Shown one piece after another: positions 53,588-62,275 of a stretch of DNA of 64,000 nt. This stretch comes from Inquilinus limosus. GTDB lineage: Bacteria > Pseudomonadota > Alphaproteobacteria > DSM-16000 > Inquilinaceae. Position numbers and translations under genes: made by a program. Under the pieces are notes generated by a model. The model saw nothing but the letters and a program-made list of their open reading frames with translations, searched no databases and was not told where the DNA came from. Location of the stretch: positions 73,906-137,905 of the forward strand of contig NZ_NHON01000001.1 of the NCBI RefSeq assembly GCF_002195995.1, written 5' to 3'. The first letter of the stretch is position 1, and each line of letters begins with the position of its first letter.

Positions 53588-54253
53588 CTAGTGGTGATGC
53601 GCCTCGCCGTGTGGCCAGCCCTTCCATCGGGATTGACGGATCACGCTGCAGAAGTTGCCGCGGTGGAAATGCACGTCCTTGTCGGCGAGTACGTCGGCAT
53701 TGACGTTGCCGAAGGTCGTGTCCGGCTTGTGCTTGTTCCCCTCGTAGAAGGCCTGGATGATGTCCTCCCTGAAGTCCGGTGTCCGTGGATGCGCGTGTAC
53801 CACCGCCTCGCGCTGGGTGTCCGGGAACTGTTCGTAGGCGATGCCCAGGACATCCATCTCGACCCCAGCGGTGACCAGGGCGACGACCGGATGCATGTGC
53901 ACGGGGATGCCGGGCGTCGTGTGCAGCGCGATGGCAGTCCAGACAAGGTCGACATCGCTCGGAGCGATGCCCCGCCCCTTCAGGAAGTCACGGGCTGCGT
54001 TGGCGCCATCGACCTCGAAGCGCTCGTCCCGGCTGCTGTGCTGTGCCGTAAGCCCCATGTCGTGGAACATCGCGCCGGCATAGAGAAGCTCACGATCGAA
54101 GTTGAGACCGCGCCGAAGTCCCGTGAGCGCGCCGAAATAGTAGACCCGGCTGGAGTGGTGGAACAGAAGCTCCGGCTCGATGTCGCGCACGAGCTGGGTG
54201 ATATCGCGGCACAGCCTGCTGTCCGGGATGCCGATTCCGTCAATCGTGGTCAT
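53588..54253 (-). CDS. HD-domain hydrolase, cyanamide hydratase family
   Basis: 221 residues with the metal ligands of the HD fold: His32/33 in LLFHHSSRVYYFGAL, His64-Asp65 in GAMFHDMGLT, His111 in IALHTTPGIP, then a Glu/Asp late motif. The block HHSSRVYYFGAL plus FEVDGANAARDFL is that of the cyanamide hydratase family (Myrothecium Cah, yeast DDI2/3), which converts cyanamide to urea. Other members act on different nitriles or are untested. It lies 42 bp after the catalase on the same strand, so the two are likely one transcript. A decayed copy is at 30520-30970. Confidence 0.85.
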   Translation of the reverse strand: MTTIDGIGIPDSRLCRDITQLVRDIEPELLFHHSSRVYYFGALTGLRRGLNFDRELLYAGAMFHDMGLTAQHSSRDERFEVDGANAARDFLKGRGIAPSDVDLVWTAIALHTTPGIPVHMHPVVALVTAGVEMDVLGIAYEQFPDTQREAVVHAHPRTPDFREDIIQAFYEGNKHKPDTTFGNVNADVLADKDVHFHRGNFCSVIRQSRWKGWPHGEAHHH

Positions 54254-54295
54254 GGGATGCCTCCGTGGGTCTGAAATGAACCGTCCCGTTGCCGC

Positions 54296-55759
54296 TCATT
54301 CGCCGGCGCGACGGAACGGCAGGCCGAGCGCGGCGGCGATGCCCGCGCCGTAGGCCGGGTCGGCCTTGCCGCAATTGGCGATGTGGCGTTCCTTCACCTC
54401 GACGCGGGCATTGCCCATCGCCCGCGCCGTGTTCTCGAACAGCAGCTGCTGCTGGGTCGGGGTCATCTTCCGGAACAGATTGCCGGGCTGCTCGTAGTGG
54501 TCGTCGTCGACGCGATGGTCCCAGTATGTCGCGTCGCCCTCCAGCGGCAGCGGCGGTTCGATCAGCGCCTCGTTGCGATCGATCCACGCTCCCTTGCTGT
54601 TGGGCCAGTAGTTCGGGGTGGCGCCGAGATTGCCATCGGTCCGCATCTGGCCGTCCCGGTGATAGCTGTGGAACGGGCACTTCGGGGCGTTCACCGGGAT
54701 ATGGTTGAAATTGACGCCGAGCCTGTAGCGCTGCGTGTCGCCGTAGGAGAACAGCCGGCCCTGCAGCATCTTGTCCGGCGAGAAGCCGATGCCAGGCACC
54801 ACATTGGCCGGCGAGAAAGCGGCCTGCTCGACCTCGGCGAAATAGTTGTCCGGATAGCGGTTCAGCTCCACCACCCCGGCCTCGATCAGCGGATACTCCG
54901 CCTTGGGCCAGACCTTGGTCAGGTCGAACGGGTTGAAGCGGAAGCTTTTCGCCTGCGCCTCGGTCATGACCTGGATGAACAGCGTCCAGCGCGGAAAATC
55001 GCCGCGCTCGATGCTGTCGAGGAGATCCCGGCCGTGGCTCTCTCGGTCGCCGGCGACGACCGCTTCCGCCTCCCCGTCCGTCAGGTTCCGGATCCCCTGC
55101 TGGGTGCGGAAATGGAACTTCACCCAAACCCGCTCATTGTCGGCGTTGATCATCGAGAAGGTGTGGCTGCCGAACCCGTGCATGTGCCGGAAGCTGCTCG
55201 GGATGCCACGGTCCGACATGACGATGGTGACCTGGTGCAGCGCCTCGGGCAGCAGGGACCAGAAGTCCCAGTTGTTGTCGGCGGAGCGCAGCCCGGTGCG
55301 CGGGTCACGCTTGATGGCATGATTCAGGTCCGAGAAGCGGAGCGGGTCGCGGAAAAAGAACACCGGGGTGTTGTTGCCGACGACATCCCAGTTGCCGTCC
55401 TCCGTGTAGAATTTCAGCGCGAAGCCGCGGATATCGCGCTCGGCATCGGCAGCACCGCGTTCTCCGGCAACGGTCGAGAAGCGGGCGAACATCGGTGTCT
55501 GCTTGCCGACTTCAGAGAAGATCTTCGCCTTGGTGTAGCGGGTGATGTCATGCGTCACGGTGAAGGTGCCGTGCGCCCCCCAACCCTTGGCGTGCATGCG
55601 CCGCTCCGGGATCACCTCCCGGTCGAAATGGGCCAGCTTCTCGATCAACCAGATGTCCTGCAGTAGGGCGGGGCCGCGCGGACCGGCCGTCTGGATGTTG
55701 GTGTTGTCGACCACCGGCGTGCCGGTGGCATGTGTCATGGGCGGAATGCGGTCAGCCAT
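54296..55759 (-). CDS. katA: Monofunctional haem catalase (small subunit, clade 3 type)
   Basis: 487 residues with active-site His56 ([14 protein letters not shown]), the distal Asn in [15 protein letters not shown], and haem-ligand Tyr in [14 protein letters not shown]. The length is that of small-subunit catalases that bind NADPH. It destroys hydrogen peroxide in the cytoplasm. The ATG at 55759 has GAGG upstream; the frame is open 24 codons further without a better start. It heads a transcript with the HD hydratase. The symbol is by similarity. Confidence 0.94.
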   Translation of the reverse strand: MADRIPPMTHATGTPVVDNTNIQTAGPRGPALLQDIWLIEKLAHFDREVIPERRMHAKGWGAHGTFTVTHDITRYTKAKIFSEVGKQTPMFARFSTVAGERGAADAERDIRGFALKFYTEDGNWDVVGNNTPVFFFRDPLRFSDLNHAIKRDPRTGLRSADNNWDFWSLLPEALHQVTIVMSDRGIPSSFRHMHGFGSHTFSMINADNERVWVKFHFRTQQGIRNLTDGEAEAVVAGDRESHGRDLLDSIERGDFPRWTLFIQVMTEAQAKSFRFNPFDLTKVWPKAEYPLIEAGVVELNRYPDNYFAEVEQAAFSPANVVPGIGFSPDKMLQGRLFSYGDTQRYRLGVNFNHIPVNAPKCPFHSYHRDGQMRTDGNLGATPNYWPNSKGAWIDRNEALIEPPLPLEGDATYWDHRVDDDHYEQPGNLFRKMTPTQQQLLFENTARAMGNARVEVKERHIANCGKADPAYGAGIAAALGLPFRRAGE

Positions 55760-56014
55760 AACTACCTCGTGTGGTGGGGCCGCGGCGGAGACCGGACCTA
55801 GCGCCGGGCTCCGCCGCGCATAGGCGGGCACTGCCGGGCCGGCCGGCGGGGTGTGGCGGGATCGCCGTCACGACCGTGCCCGATACGGTCGCTCCCAACA
55901 TGTCAATTCCGGCAAAAATTGTTAACTGGCGGCCCCGCGGCGGTTGGGCTCGCTTTTTGGCCCTGGCCTCCGCGCGTCGCAGGCCTCGGTGGCCGGGAGG
56001 GGCGTCTGCGCTCT

Positions 56015-56105
56015 TTAACACATCGCTGCACTATGCAACGCGAGCGGGCGCCACTCTCGGGCTAGCCTCCTGTCTCGGCGATGACGCCACGCCGATGCGC
56101 CCCTC
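56015..56105 (+). promoter_or_regulatory. Upstream regulatory block, near-copy of 63392-63482
   Basis: These 91 bases, starting TTAAC and including CTGCACTATGCAACGC (56026-56041, core palindrome TGCA-CTA-TGCA), align without gaps to 63392-63482. Both lie on the plus strand ahead of genes for periplasmic oxidative enzymes. The catalase gene is divergent here too. It is probably a shared regulator site and promoter. Confidence 0.7.
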
Positions 56106-56170
56106 TTCTCCTCCCGGCCGGCAAAGGCCCAGGCGGATCGAGACACCGAGCTGATCAACGCGAGGCAGAG

Positions 56171-57319
56171 ATGACAGGCCCTTTGTCGCCCTTCGACGAC
56201 AGGCACCGCGATATCCATGGACTTCGAAACGGGGACGTTCTCGATCCCGTATGGATGCACGAGCCGGGTTCGTCCTTCATCGAGAGAATGCTGACCGCCG
56301 GCGGCGATCGGTTGGCCGTCAAGCTGTCCTGCGAATTGCGCGACGAAAGCGGTACCTGGTTCACGGCATCCTGGTTCCGGCCTCCCGCCAGCGGGGCGCT
56401 GGCATGCCACCGGCAGCTCTTGGGTCGCCTCGGGGTCGAGGCCGTCGGCGAGCCTGCCGGCCCGATCGGTGAGCCACTCGGGATCACCGCTGCCGCGCCG
56501 AGCCAGGACAACTATCCGGCCCCACTCCACGGCACGTCGCGGAAGGCCATCCTGCCGGCCAAAGCGAATGCCGGTGCAGCGGATCCCGCGCCGCGGAGAT
56601 CGGCGATCGTCACCGGCGGCTCGCGCGGCATTGGAGCCGCAATTGTAAAACGGCTTGTGCAGGATGGTTTCGCCGTCGCCATCAACTATGTCCGCTACGC
56701 CGAAGGCGCCCGTGACCTGGCGGCCGCGATCACCGACGCCGGAGGCCGGGTCATCGCGGTGCAGGCGGATGTCAGCGACCCGATGGCGGTCACCGAGCTG
56801 TTCGATGCCGCGAGATCCGCTTTCGGAGGGGTGGATGTCCTGGTCAACAACGCCGGCATCATGAAGACGGCCTCCGTCGCGACCAGCGACGACGCGCTGA
56901 TCGACAGCCAGATCGCGGTCAACCTGAAGGGGACCTTCAACACGCTGCGTGAGGCGACCCGGATGCTGCGTGACAACGGCCGGATCATCAACGTCTCGTC
57001 GAGCGCCGTCGGCCTGTTCCAGCCCAACCATGCGGTCTATGCCGCCACCAAGGCGGGGGTCGAAGCGATCACCCGCGTCCTGAGCAAGGAGCTTCGAGGC
57101 CGCAGCATCACCGTGAACGCTGTGGCCCCCGGCCCCACCGCGACGCCTCTGTTCCTGGACGGGAAGCCGCAGGAGGTGGTCGACCGGCTGGCGAGTATCC
57201 CACCGCTGGAGCGGCTGGGCACGCCCTTCGACATCGCGGCGGCCGTCGCCTTCCTGGCGGGGCCGGATGGCGGCTGGATCAACGGGCAGGTCCTGCGTGC
57301 CAACGGGGGCGTGATCTGA
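56171..57319 (+). CDS. SDR-family oxidoreductase with unexplained N-terminal extension
   Basis: The C-terminal 245 residues are a classical short-chain dehydrogenase: AIVTGGSRGIGAAIVKRLVQ cofactor loop, VDVLVNNAGIM, active site Ser in NVSSSAVGL and Tyr-x3-Lys in HAVYAATKAG, ending WINGQVLRANGGVI. The frame is open for about 135 residues before the Rossmann fold, a segment I do not recognise (for example CELRDESGTWFTASWFRPP). The ATG at 56171 is used; no ATG/GTG close to the SDR domain is in frame, so either the extension is real or a rarer start is used. First gene of the GMC/cytochrome operon; substrate unknown. Confidence 0.75.
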   Translation: MTGPLSPFDDRHRDIHGLRNGDVLDPVWMHEPGSSFIERMLTAGGDRLAVKLSCELRDESGTWFTASWFRPPASGALACHRQLLGRLGVEAVGEPAGPIGEPLGITAAAPSQDNYPAPLHGTSRKAILPAKANAGAADPAPRRSAIVTGGSRGIGAAIVKRLVQDGFAVAINYVRYAEGARDLAAAITDAGGRVIAVQADVSDPMAVTELFDAARSAFGGVDVLVNNAGIMKTASVATSDDALIDSQIAVNLKGTFNTLREATRMLRDNGRIINVSSSAVGLFQPNHAVYAATKAGVEAITRVLSKELRGRSITVNAVAPGPTATPLFLDGKPQEVVDRLASIPPLERLGTPFDIAAAVAFLAGPDGGWINGQVLRANGGVI

Positions 57320-57410
57320 CGCCCAGAAGACGGAGCGGAGCAAATCCGTTCTTCCCCAGCCCAGCGGACGGGATCGCCAGCCGCGATCATCAAGAAAGCA
57401 AGGAACGCTC

Positions 57411-58157
57411 ATGGTACAGTTCACGCGTCGCAGCATCCTAGCCGCAACGGGCGCCGCACCTCTGGCCCCGCGCCTCTTCCTCGGTGGCACAGCAGCCGCC
57501 GCATTGTTGGGAAGGCCGCAGCCATCCTCGGCCCAGCCCGTGGGCGACGCCGCGCTGCCGCCGCCGGCCGCCGGCTATCTCAGCCTCGGACCCGACGAGG
57601 CCGGATTCGTCGAGGCCCTTGTCGATGTGATGTGTCCGGCCGACGGGCTGACGCCGTCCGGCGTCGACTGCGGCCTTGCCGTCTTCATCGACCGGCAGCT
57701 CGCTGGCGGCTTCGGCAAAGGCGACCGCCTGTACATGCGCGGTCCGTGGCAGCAGGGGAAGCCGCAGCTCGGCTACCAGCTGCCGCTGACGCCCGAGCAG
57801 TTCTTCAAGGTCGGGATCGCCGCGGCTGACGCCGCCTGCCGGCAGCGGTTCGGCAAGGGGTTCGGCGAGCTTGCCGAGGCCGAGGCCGAGGCCGACGGCT
57901 TTCTCCACGACGTGGCCGGCGGCAAGGTGACGGATGAGCGCGTGCCGCTCGCCTCCTGGTTCAACGAGTTGGTCTACCCGTTGTTCATCCAGGCCTGCTT
58001 CGCCGACCCCATCTATGGAGGCAACGCCGGCAAGGTGTTCTGGAAGATGATCGGCTATCCCGGCCTGCCGGCCACCCACGCCCAGGACATGATCGACTTC
58101 CGCGGCAAGCCCTATCCCGGCGCCGCCGAGCCCATGTCCATCGCCGATTTCAGCTGA
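57411..58157 (+). CDS. Gluconate 2-dehydrogenase subunit 3 family protein, Tat-exported
   Basis: 248 residues with a twin-arginine signal (QFTRRSILAATGAAPLAPRL) and a domain typical of the small subunit of membrane-bound FAD-dependent sugar-acid dehydrogenases (FVEALVDVMCPADGLTPSG, PLFIQACFADPIYGGN). This subunit helps fold and export the flavoprotein partner, which has no signal of its own. It is followed 11 bp later by that GMC flavoprotein. Confidence 0.88.
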   Translation: MVQFTRRSILAATGAAPLAPRLFLGGTAAAALLGRPQPSSAQPVGDAALPPPAAGYLSLGPDEAGFVEALVDVMCPADGLTPSGVDCGLAVFIDRQLAGGFGKGDRLYMRGPWQQGKPQLGYQLPLTPEQFFKVGIAAADAACRQRFGKGFGELAEAEAEADGFLHDVAGGKVTDERVPLASWFNELVYPLFIQACFADPIYGGNAGKVFWKMIGYPGLPATHAQDMIDFRGKPYPGAAEPMSIADFS

Positions 58158-58168
58158 GGGAGAGTGCC

Positions 58169-59929
58169 ATGGCTACGCGCTTGAAACGCCGTACTGTCGT
58201 CTTCGTCGGCGGCGGGCTCACCGCCGCCCTGGCCGCCCGGCAGTTGACCGCCAGGGGCATCGATGCCCTGGTACTGGAGCGGGGCGCCGACCGCAGCCAG
58301 GCCGCAGAGGCGAAGCTGCCGACCCAGCGCGACGAGCTGCGCTGGGGCGTGCATGGCGGTCTGTTCCAGGACTGGGCCATCCAGACCTACTCGCTGCGCC
58401 ATGCGACCGACGAGACCGCGCTGCCGATCCGGCGCCCGGAAGCCTTCCTCCCCGGTGAGGGCATGGGCGGCGCGGCCAATCATTGGAACGGCCAGACTTG
58501 GCGCTGGGCGGAATATGATCCGGTCCTGCGGACTCGCCTTGAGGATCGCTACGGCAAGAAGGCGATCCCCGCCGAGATGGCGATCCAGGATTGGGGCGTC
58601 ACCTATGCCGAGCTGGAGCCCTATCATGACCTCTTCGAGAAGCTGTTTGGGATTTCCGGCAAGGCCGGCAACCTGCGCGGCAAGATTCAAGACGGCGGGA
58701 ACCCCTTCGAAGCGCCGCGCCAGAACGAGTACCCGCAAAGGCCGTTGCCCATCACCGAAGCGGGGCTGATCTTCAGCGAGGCGGCGGAGAAGCTTGGCCA
58801 CCGGCCTTTTCCAATGGCCGCCGCAAACTCGCCGGAGGCCTACACCAATCCCGATGGCATGCAGCTCGGCCAATGCCAGTTCTGCGGGCACTGCGAGCGA
58901 TTCATCTGCGAGGCCAACGCCAAGGGCAGCCCTGAAGTGCTGCTCTACCCGATGCTGCTGCAGCGGCCGAACTTCGAGCTACGCCTGCGCACCCATGTCC
59001 TGGGCGTCGACTACGACCACCAGGCCAGGCGGGTCACCGGCGTGCGCTATCTCGACCTCGTCACTGGCCAGGAATTTGAGCAGCCGGCCGACATCGTGGT
59101 GCTGTCGTCCTTCACCATGTCGAACACCAAGTTCCTGCTGATGGCTGGGATCGGCACGCCCTACGACCCCAAGACCGGCCACGGTGTCGTCGGCAGGAAC
59201 TTCTGCCACCAGACGATGTTCGGCACGAACGTCTACTTCAAGAATCGGTGGACCAATCCGTTCCTGGCCTCCGGCGCCTCGCAGACAGTGATCGACGAAT
59301 TCAATGGCGACAATTTCGATCACAGCGGGCTCGGATTTCTCGGCGGCGGCTACATCTATGCCAACGTGACCAATGGGCGCCCCATCGCCACCCACCCGGT
59401 GCCGCCCGGCACACCGCCCTGGGGCTCGAAGTGGAAGCAGGCGACCGCCGACTGGTATGCGCACAGCTTCAACATCTACGTCCATGGCAGTTGGTATCCG
59501 CACCGGGACAACTATCTCGACCTCGACCCGACCTATGTCGACGCCTATGGTCAGCCGTTGCTGCGCCTGACCTTCGACGTCCGGGACAATGAGCGTCGGA
59601 TGTCCGAGCATCTGGCAGGCAAGGTCAACGAGATCGCACGGGCGACGGGCGCCGACATCGCGCCGCCCAGCGCGCCGCGCCAAGCCCCCTACGATTCCCG
59701 TGTCTATCAGACCACGCACGTGACCGGCGGCACAATCATGGGGAGCGATCCTCGGACGAGCGTCGTGTCACCCCACCTGCAGCATTGGGATGCAGAGAAC
59801 CTCTTCGTGGTCGGGGCGTCCACCTACCCGTTCAACGCCGGATACAACCCGACCGGGCCGCTGGGCGCGATGGCGCTCAAGCTCGGCGACGACCTCGGCG
59901 ACTACATCAAGCGTCCTCGGCAGCTTTGA
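58169..59929 (+). CDS. GMC oxidoreductase, gluconate-2-dehydrogenase flavoprotein type
   Basis: 586 residues. FAD-binding start VVFVGGGLTAALAARQLTA, substrate-side FCGHCERFICEANAKGSPEV, VVLSSFTMSNTKFLLMAG, and C-terminal GMC motifs HVTGGTIMG and NLFVVGASTYPFNAGYNPTG. His in HVTGG and Asn in AGYNP are the usual catalytic pair. No signal peptide: it is expected to be carried by the Tat-exported subunit 3 upstream. Electrons would pass to the cytochrome c encoded next. Gluconate, 2-ketogluconate, sorbitol or other polyols are possible substrates; choline/glucose oxidase-like specificity is not indicated. Confidence 0.88.
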   Translation: MATRLKRRTVVFVGGGLTAALAARQLTARGIDALVLERGADRSQAAEAKLPTQRDELRWGVHGGLFQDWAIQTYSLRHATDETALPIRRPEAFLPGEGMGGAANHWNGQTWRWAEYDPVLRTRLEDRYGKKAIPAEMAIQDWGVTYAELEPYHDLFEKLFGISGKAGNLRGKIQDGGNPFEAPRQNEYPQRPLPITEAGLIFSEAAEKLGHRPFPMAAANSPEAYTNPDGMQLGQCQFCGHCERFICEANAKGSPEVLLYPMLLQRPNFELRLRTHVLGVDYDHQARRVTGVRYLDLVTGQEFEQPADIVVLSSFTMSNTKFLLMAGIGTPYDPKTGHGVVGRNFCHQTMFGTNVYFKNRWTNPFLASGASQTVIDEFNGDNFDHSGLGFLGGGYIYANVTNGRPIATHPVPPGTPPWGSKWKQATADWYAHSFNIYVHGSWYPHRDNYLDLDPTYVDAYGQPLLRLTFDVRDNERRMSEHLAGKVNEIARATGADIAPPSAPRQAPYDSRVYQTTHVTGGTIMGSDPRTSVVSPHLQHWDAENLFVVGASTYPFNAGYNPTGPLGAMALKLGDDLGDYIKRPRQL

Positions 59930-59957
59930 TCGCAACGGTTTCGGACAGGAGTGTCAG

Positions 59958-60326
59958 ATGAACCAGACTTTTCGGACCGCATTGCTGGCCGCCGCCCTGA
60001 TCGGCGCCGCCAGCCCCGGCCACGCGCAGGACACCGCGCACGGGGAGACCGTGTTCAAGGCCTGCGCCGCCTGCCATGCGAAGGACCAGACCAATCGAAC
60101 AGGCCCGGGGCTTCAGGGCGTTGTCGGCAGGACGGCCGGCACGGCTCCCGGCTTCCGATTCAGCCATGCGATGAAGCAATCCGGGATCGTCTGGGACGAG
60201 AAGACCCTGAACGCCTATCTCGCGGCCCCGCAGAAAGCCGTCCCAGGCAACACCATGCCGTATGCCGGCCTCAAGAATAACCAGGACCGGGCCGATCTCA
60301 TAGCCTACCTGGCGACGCTGAAATAG
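59958..60326 (+). CDS. Periplasmic class I cytochrome c
   Basis: 122 residues with a signal peptide (MNQTFRTALLAAALIGAASPGHA), haem motif CAACH (with TVFKACAACHAK), a GPGLQGVVGR segment and Met ligand in NTMPYAGL, the cytochrome c2/c550 layout. The ATG at 59958 has AGGAG upstream. It lies 28 bp after the GMC flavoprotein gene and is the likely electron acceptor of the dehydrogenase, delivering to the respiratory chain. Confidence 0.93.
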   Translation: MNQTFRTALLAAALIGAASPGHAQDTAHGETVFKACAACHAKDQTNRTGPGLQGVVGRTAGTAPGFRFSHAMKQSGIVWDEKTLNAYLAAPQKAVPGNTMPYAGLKNNQDRADLIAYLATLK

Positions 60327-60403
60327 GCACCGGTTCGGAGGCGGCTATCCCACCCCGCCCTACTCTTGGAAGCACCCTGCCCCACTCCCGAATGGAATCC
60401 CCG

Positions 60404-60889
60404 ATGCGTCATATCCTTGGTCTCGTACTCGCCGTCGCGCTCGGCGGACTGGTCCTGTCGCAGCGGGACGCGCATGCGCAGGTGACGGAGAAGAAAGTGC
60501 TGACCCTCGCAGCCGCACGCAAGATGGTCGCGGCCGCCGAGGGCGAGGCGCAGCGAAACGGCTGGCCCGGTGTCATCGCGATCGTCGATGACGGCGGATG
60601 GCCGATCGTGATCGAACGCATGGACAATGCGGCCCTCGTCGCCGGCGTGGTGCTGGCGCCGGGCAAGGCACGAACGGCCGCCCTGTTCAAGAGGCCTAGC
60701 CAAGCCCTGGAGGATGCCATCAACAATGGCCGGACCGCAGCGGTCACGGCGTCCGACTTCATCGAGATGAAGGGCGCGTTGCCGATCGTCCTCGACGGAA
60801 GGGTGATTGGCGCCATCGGCGTCAGCGCGGATACGCCCGATCACGACGTCCAGATCGCCCAGGCGGGCCTGGCCGCGTTCACACCCTGA
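60404..60889 (+). CDS. GlcG/HbpS-like (DUF336) periplasmic protein
   Basis: 161 residues with a signal peptide (MRHILGLVLAVALGGLVLSQ, cut near AHA) and the GlcG/HbpS core: TLAAARKMVAAAEGEAQRNG, VIAIVDDGGWPIVIERMDNA, ALPIVLDGRVIGAIGVS-like segment near the end. Members bind haem or small organic acids; the role is not settled, but they recur beside GMC and glycolate oxidation genes. ATGs at 60392 and 60404; the latter gives the cleaner signal peptide. Last gene of the operon. Confidence 0.85.
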   Translation: MRHILGLVLAVALGGLVLSQRDAHAQVTEKKVLTLAAARKMVAAAEGEAQRNGWPGVIAIVDDGGWPIVIERMDNAALVAGVVLAPGKARTAALFKRPSQALEDAINNGRTAAVTASDFIEMKGALPIVLDGRVIGAIGVSADTPDHDVQIAQAGLAAFTP

Positions 60890-60965
60890 GCTCCCGAGGC
60901 AGCGACGCCCATATGGGCTCCGGCAGCAGACATCGTCCCGTCCAGGTACGGGACACCGGCCTTAA

Positions 60966-60991
60966 GGGGCCGGGACTATCGCGCCGGCCCC
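60966..60991 (+). terminator. Hairpin after the GMC/cytochrome operon
   Basis: GGGGCCGG, 10-base loop, CCGGCCCC (60966-60973 with 60984-60991), 77 bp after the last stop. The following TCTCAATG is only weakly T-rich, so it could be an imperfect intrinsic terminator. Confidence 0.55.
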
Positions 60992-61156
60992 TCTCAATGA
61001 GTCCTCTGTCATGCTGAGGATCAGTATCCAGGCCACCGCGACCGGGCCGATCTGGCCAGACCCGCAAGGGGAGCGCGAGCTGCGGTTTGTTTCCAGCTCG
61101 ATGCGGGCCCCCAACCAGGGCTACAGGGCTATCAGCGCTGCAGGTTCGGCGGCTGT

Positions 61157-61450
61157 GTTCTCGAGCACCGGCTACGGATCTTGATGGCCGAGGCCGGGCC
61201 GAAGATCCGTCTCTCGAAAAGCGACCACGCGCTGCCGGCCGCGTTCCTCGATGCTCCGCAAAGACCGCTTTCCAGGCCGCATCTCGCCGAGGCGACCAGA
61301 TTGCACGGCAAGGTTTCCGACCGGACCATCGATGTGCGGGTGCTTAGGCTACGACGGAAGCTGGAGCGCGCTCCCTGCACACGCGAGGTGGTACAGATCG
61401 CGCGGGGTCTCTGCTATGTGTTCACCTTGCCGGTCGAACGCCTCAGCTGA
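61157..61450 (+). pseudogene. OmpR-type response regulator relic (C-terminal winged helix)
   Basis: LSRPHLAEATRLHGKVSDRT then IDVRVLRLRRKLERAP and IARGLCYVFTLPVE are the end of an OmpR-family DNA-binding domain. The receiver domain is missing, and the preceding residues (LRLSKSDHALPAAFLDAPQR-like) are a worn version of the LTxxEFxLL helix. No clear start. A decayed gene. Confidence 0.7.
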
Positions 61451-61904
61451 CCCGCGTTGTGTCGGCTTCCAGGCTCCGGCGGGATGCCAGCCAAGCCCGA
61501 CGCAGATCCGACGGCCCGGTCTTCGCGGACGGGGACGTGAGAGACCTCTCGCTTCGCGGCGCCGGAAGCGCAGAGATCCGGACCAAGCGGCCCCTGGAGG
61601 ATCGTCCGGAAGCGCCCAGATCACGTCGCGCGCTTTGGGCAAGTCCTCGAACCGTGGCTTCTGGCACGCCCCCTTTCACCAGTGGAAGATGCGTTTGCCA
61701 AAACGATCCGTTCCGATACCCAATCGATCAATCCACGGCACAGCTCCGGCCTCGATACAGCGTCGATGACAGCCAAAAACCAACAAGATGCATTATTTAC
61801 GAAACTATACCTCAATTGACGACTCAAACCGCCCCATCGACTGTATCTCTGCAACAGCCCCCTACAAGAGGATAGTCAAAGGCCGTATCACACGGAGGCA
61901 ACCG
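61451..61904. other. 454-bp gap, AT-rich in its second half
   Basis: No gene is recognised between the regulator relic and the small membrane protein. From about 61690 to 61870 the composition drops in GC. A short intergenic promoter for the small gene is plausible. Confidence 0.4.
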
Positions 61905-62216
61905 ATGTGGCGCGTACGAAAGATCAACGTTCCGTTCTCGCATCCCACAACCCGACTTCGATCCCTCCGTGATGCCTATGCTCCGGAATCGTCTGCGGGG
62001 TCGATGCAGCTCACCACCGTCATATGCGGATCCGCGATGCTCGCCGTCGCCGCAGTGTTGGGATCCTCGCTCGCCGTCGACACCCCGGCCACCGACAAGG
62101 ACGGACCTGTCTATCTCGTCAATCCGTCGCGGGATCCGCCCCTCGGTCCTGCTCTCGTAGTGAGTGCAAGGCCCTTTTTCGGCGGCGACTGCAGCTCAGT
62201 GGTGACGGTGCGGTGA
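61905..62216 (+). CDS. Small single-pass membrane or secreted protein, unknown
   Basis: 103 residues. The ATG follows GGAGG at 7-base spacing, the best reason to believe it. After a basic N-terminus there is one hydrophobic stretch (about 45-65: TTVICGSAMLAVAAVLGSSLAV), then a short polar tail with one Cys. No family is recognised. It could be a small inner-membrane protein or a lipid-free secreted peptide precursor. It lies between a regulator relic and a LysR gene. Confidence 0.45.
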   Translation: MWRVRKINVPFSHPTTRLRSLRDAYAPESSAGSMQLTTVICGSAMLAVAAVLGSSLAVDTPATDKDGPVYLVNPSRDPPLGPALVVSARPFFGGDCSSVVTVR

Positions 62217-62275
62217 TGCCGTAGGCGAGGAGTCGGCACCCGGCTGCGCGGGAGATCGGCTACGCGGGTCGCGGG

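Noticed and set aside
54383-55666. A 427-codon frame opposite the catalase gene
   Set aside because: The catalase reading is certain by motif and length; the opposite frame is a high-GC shadow.
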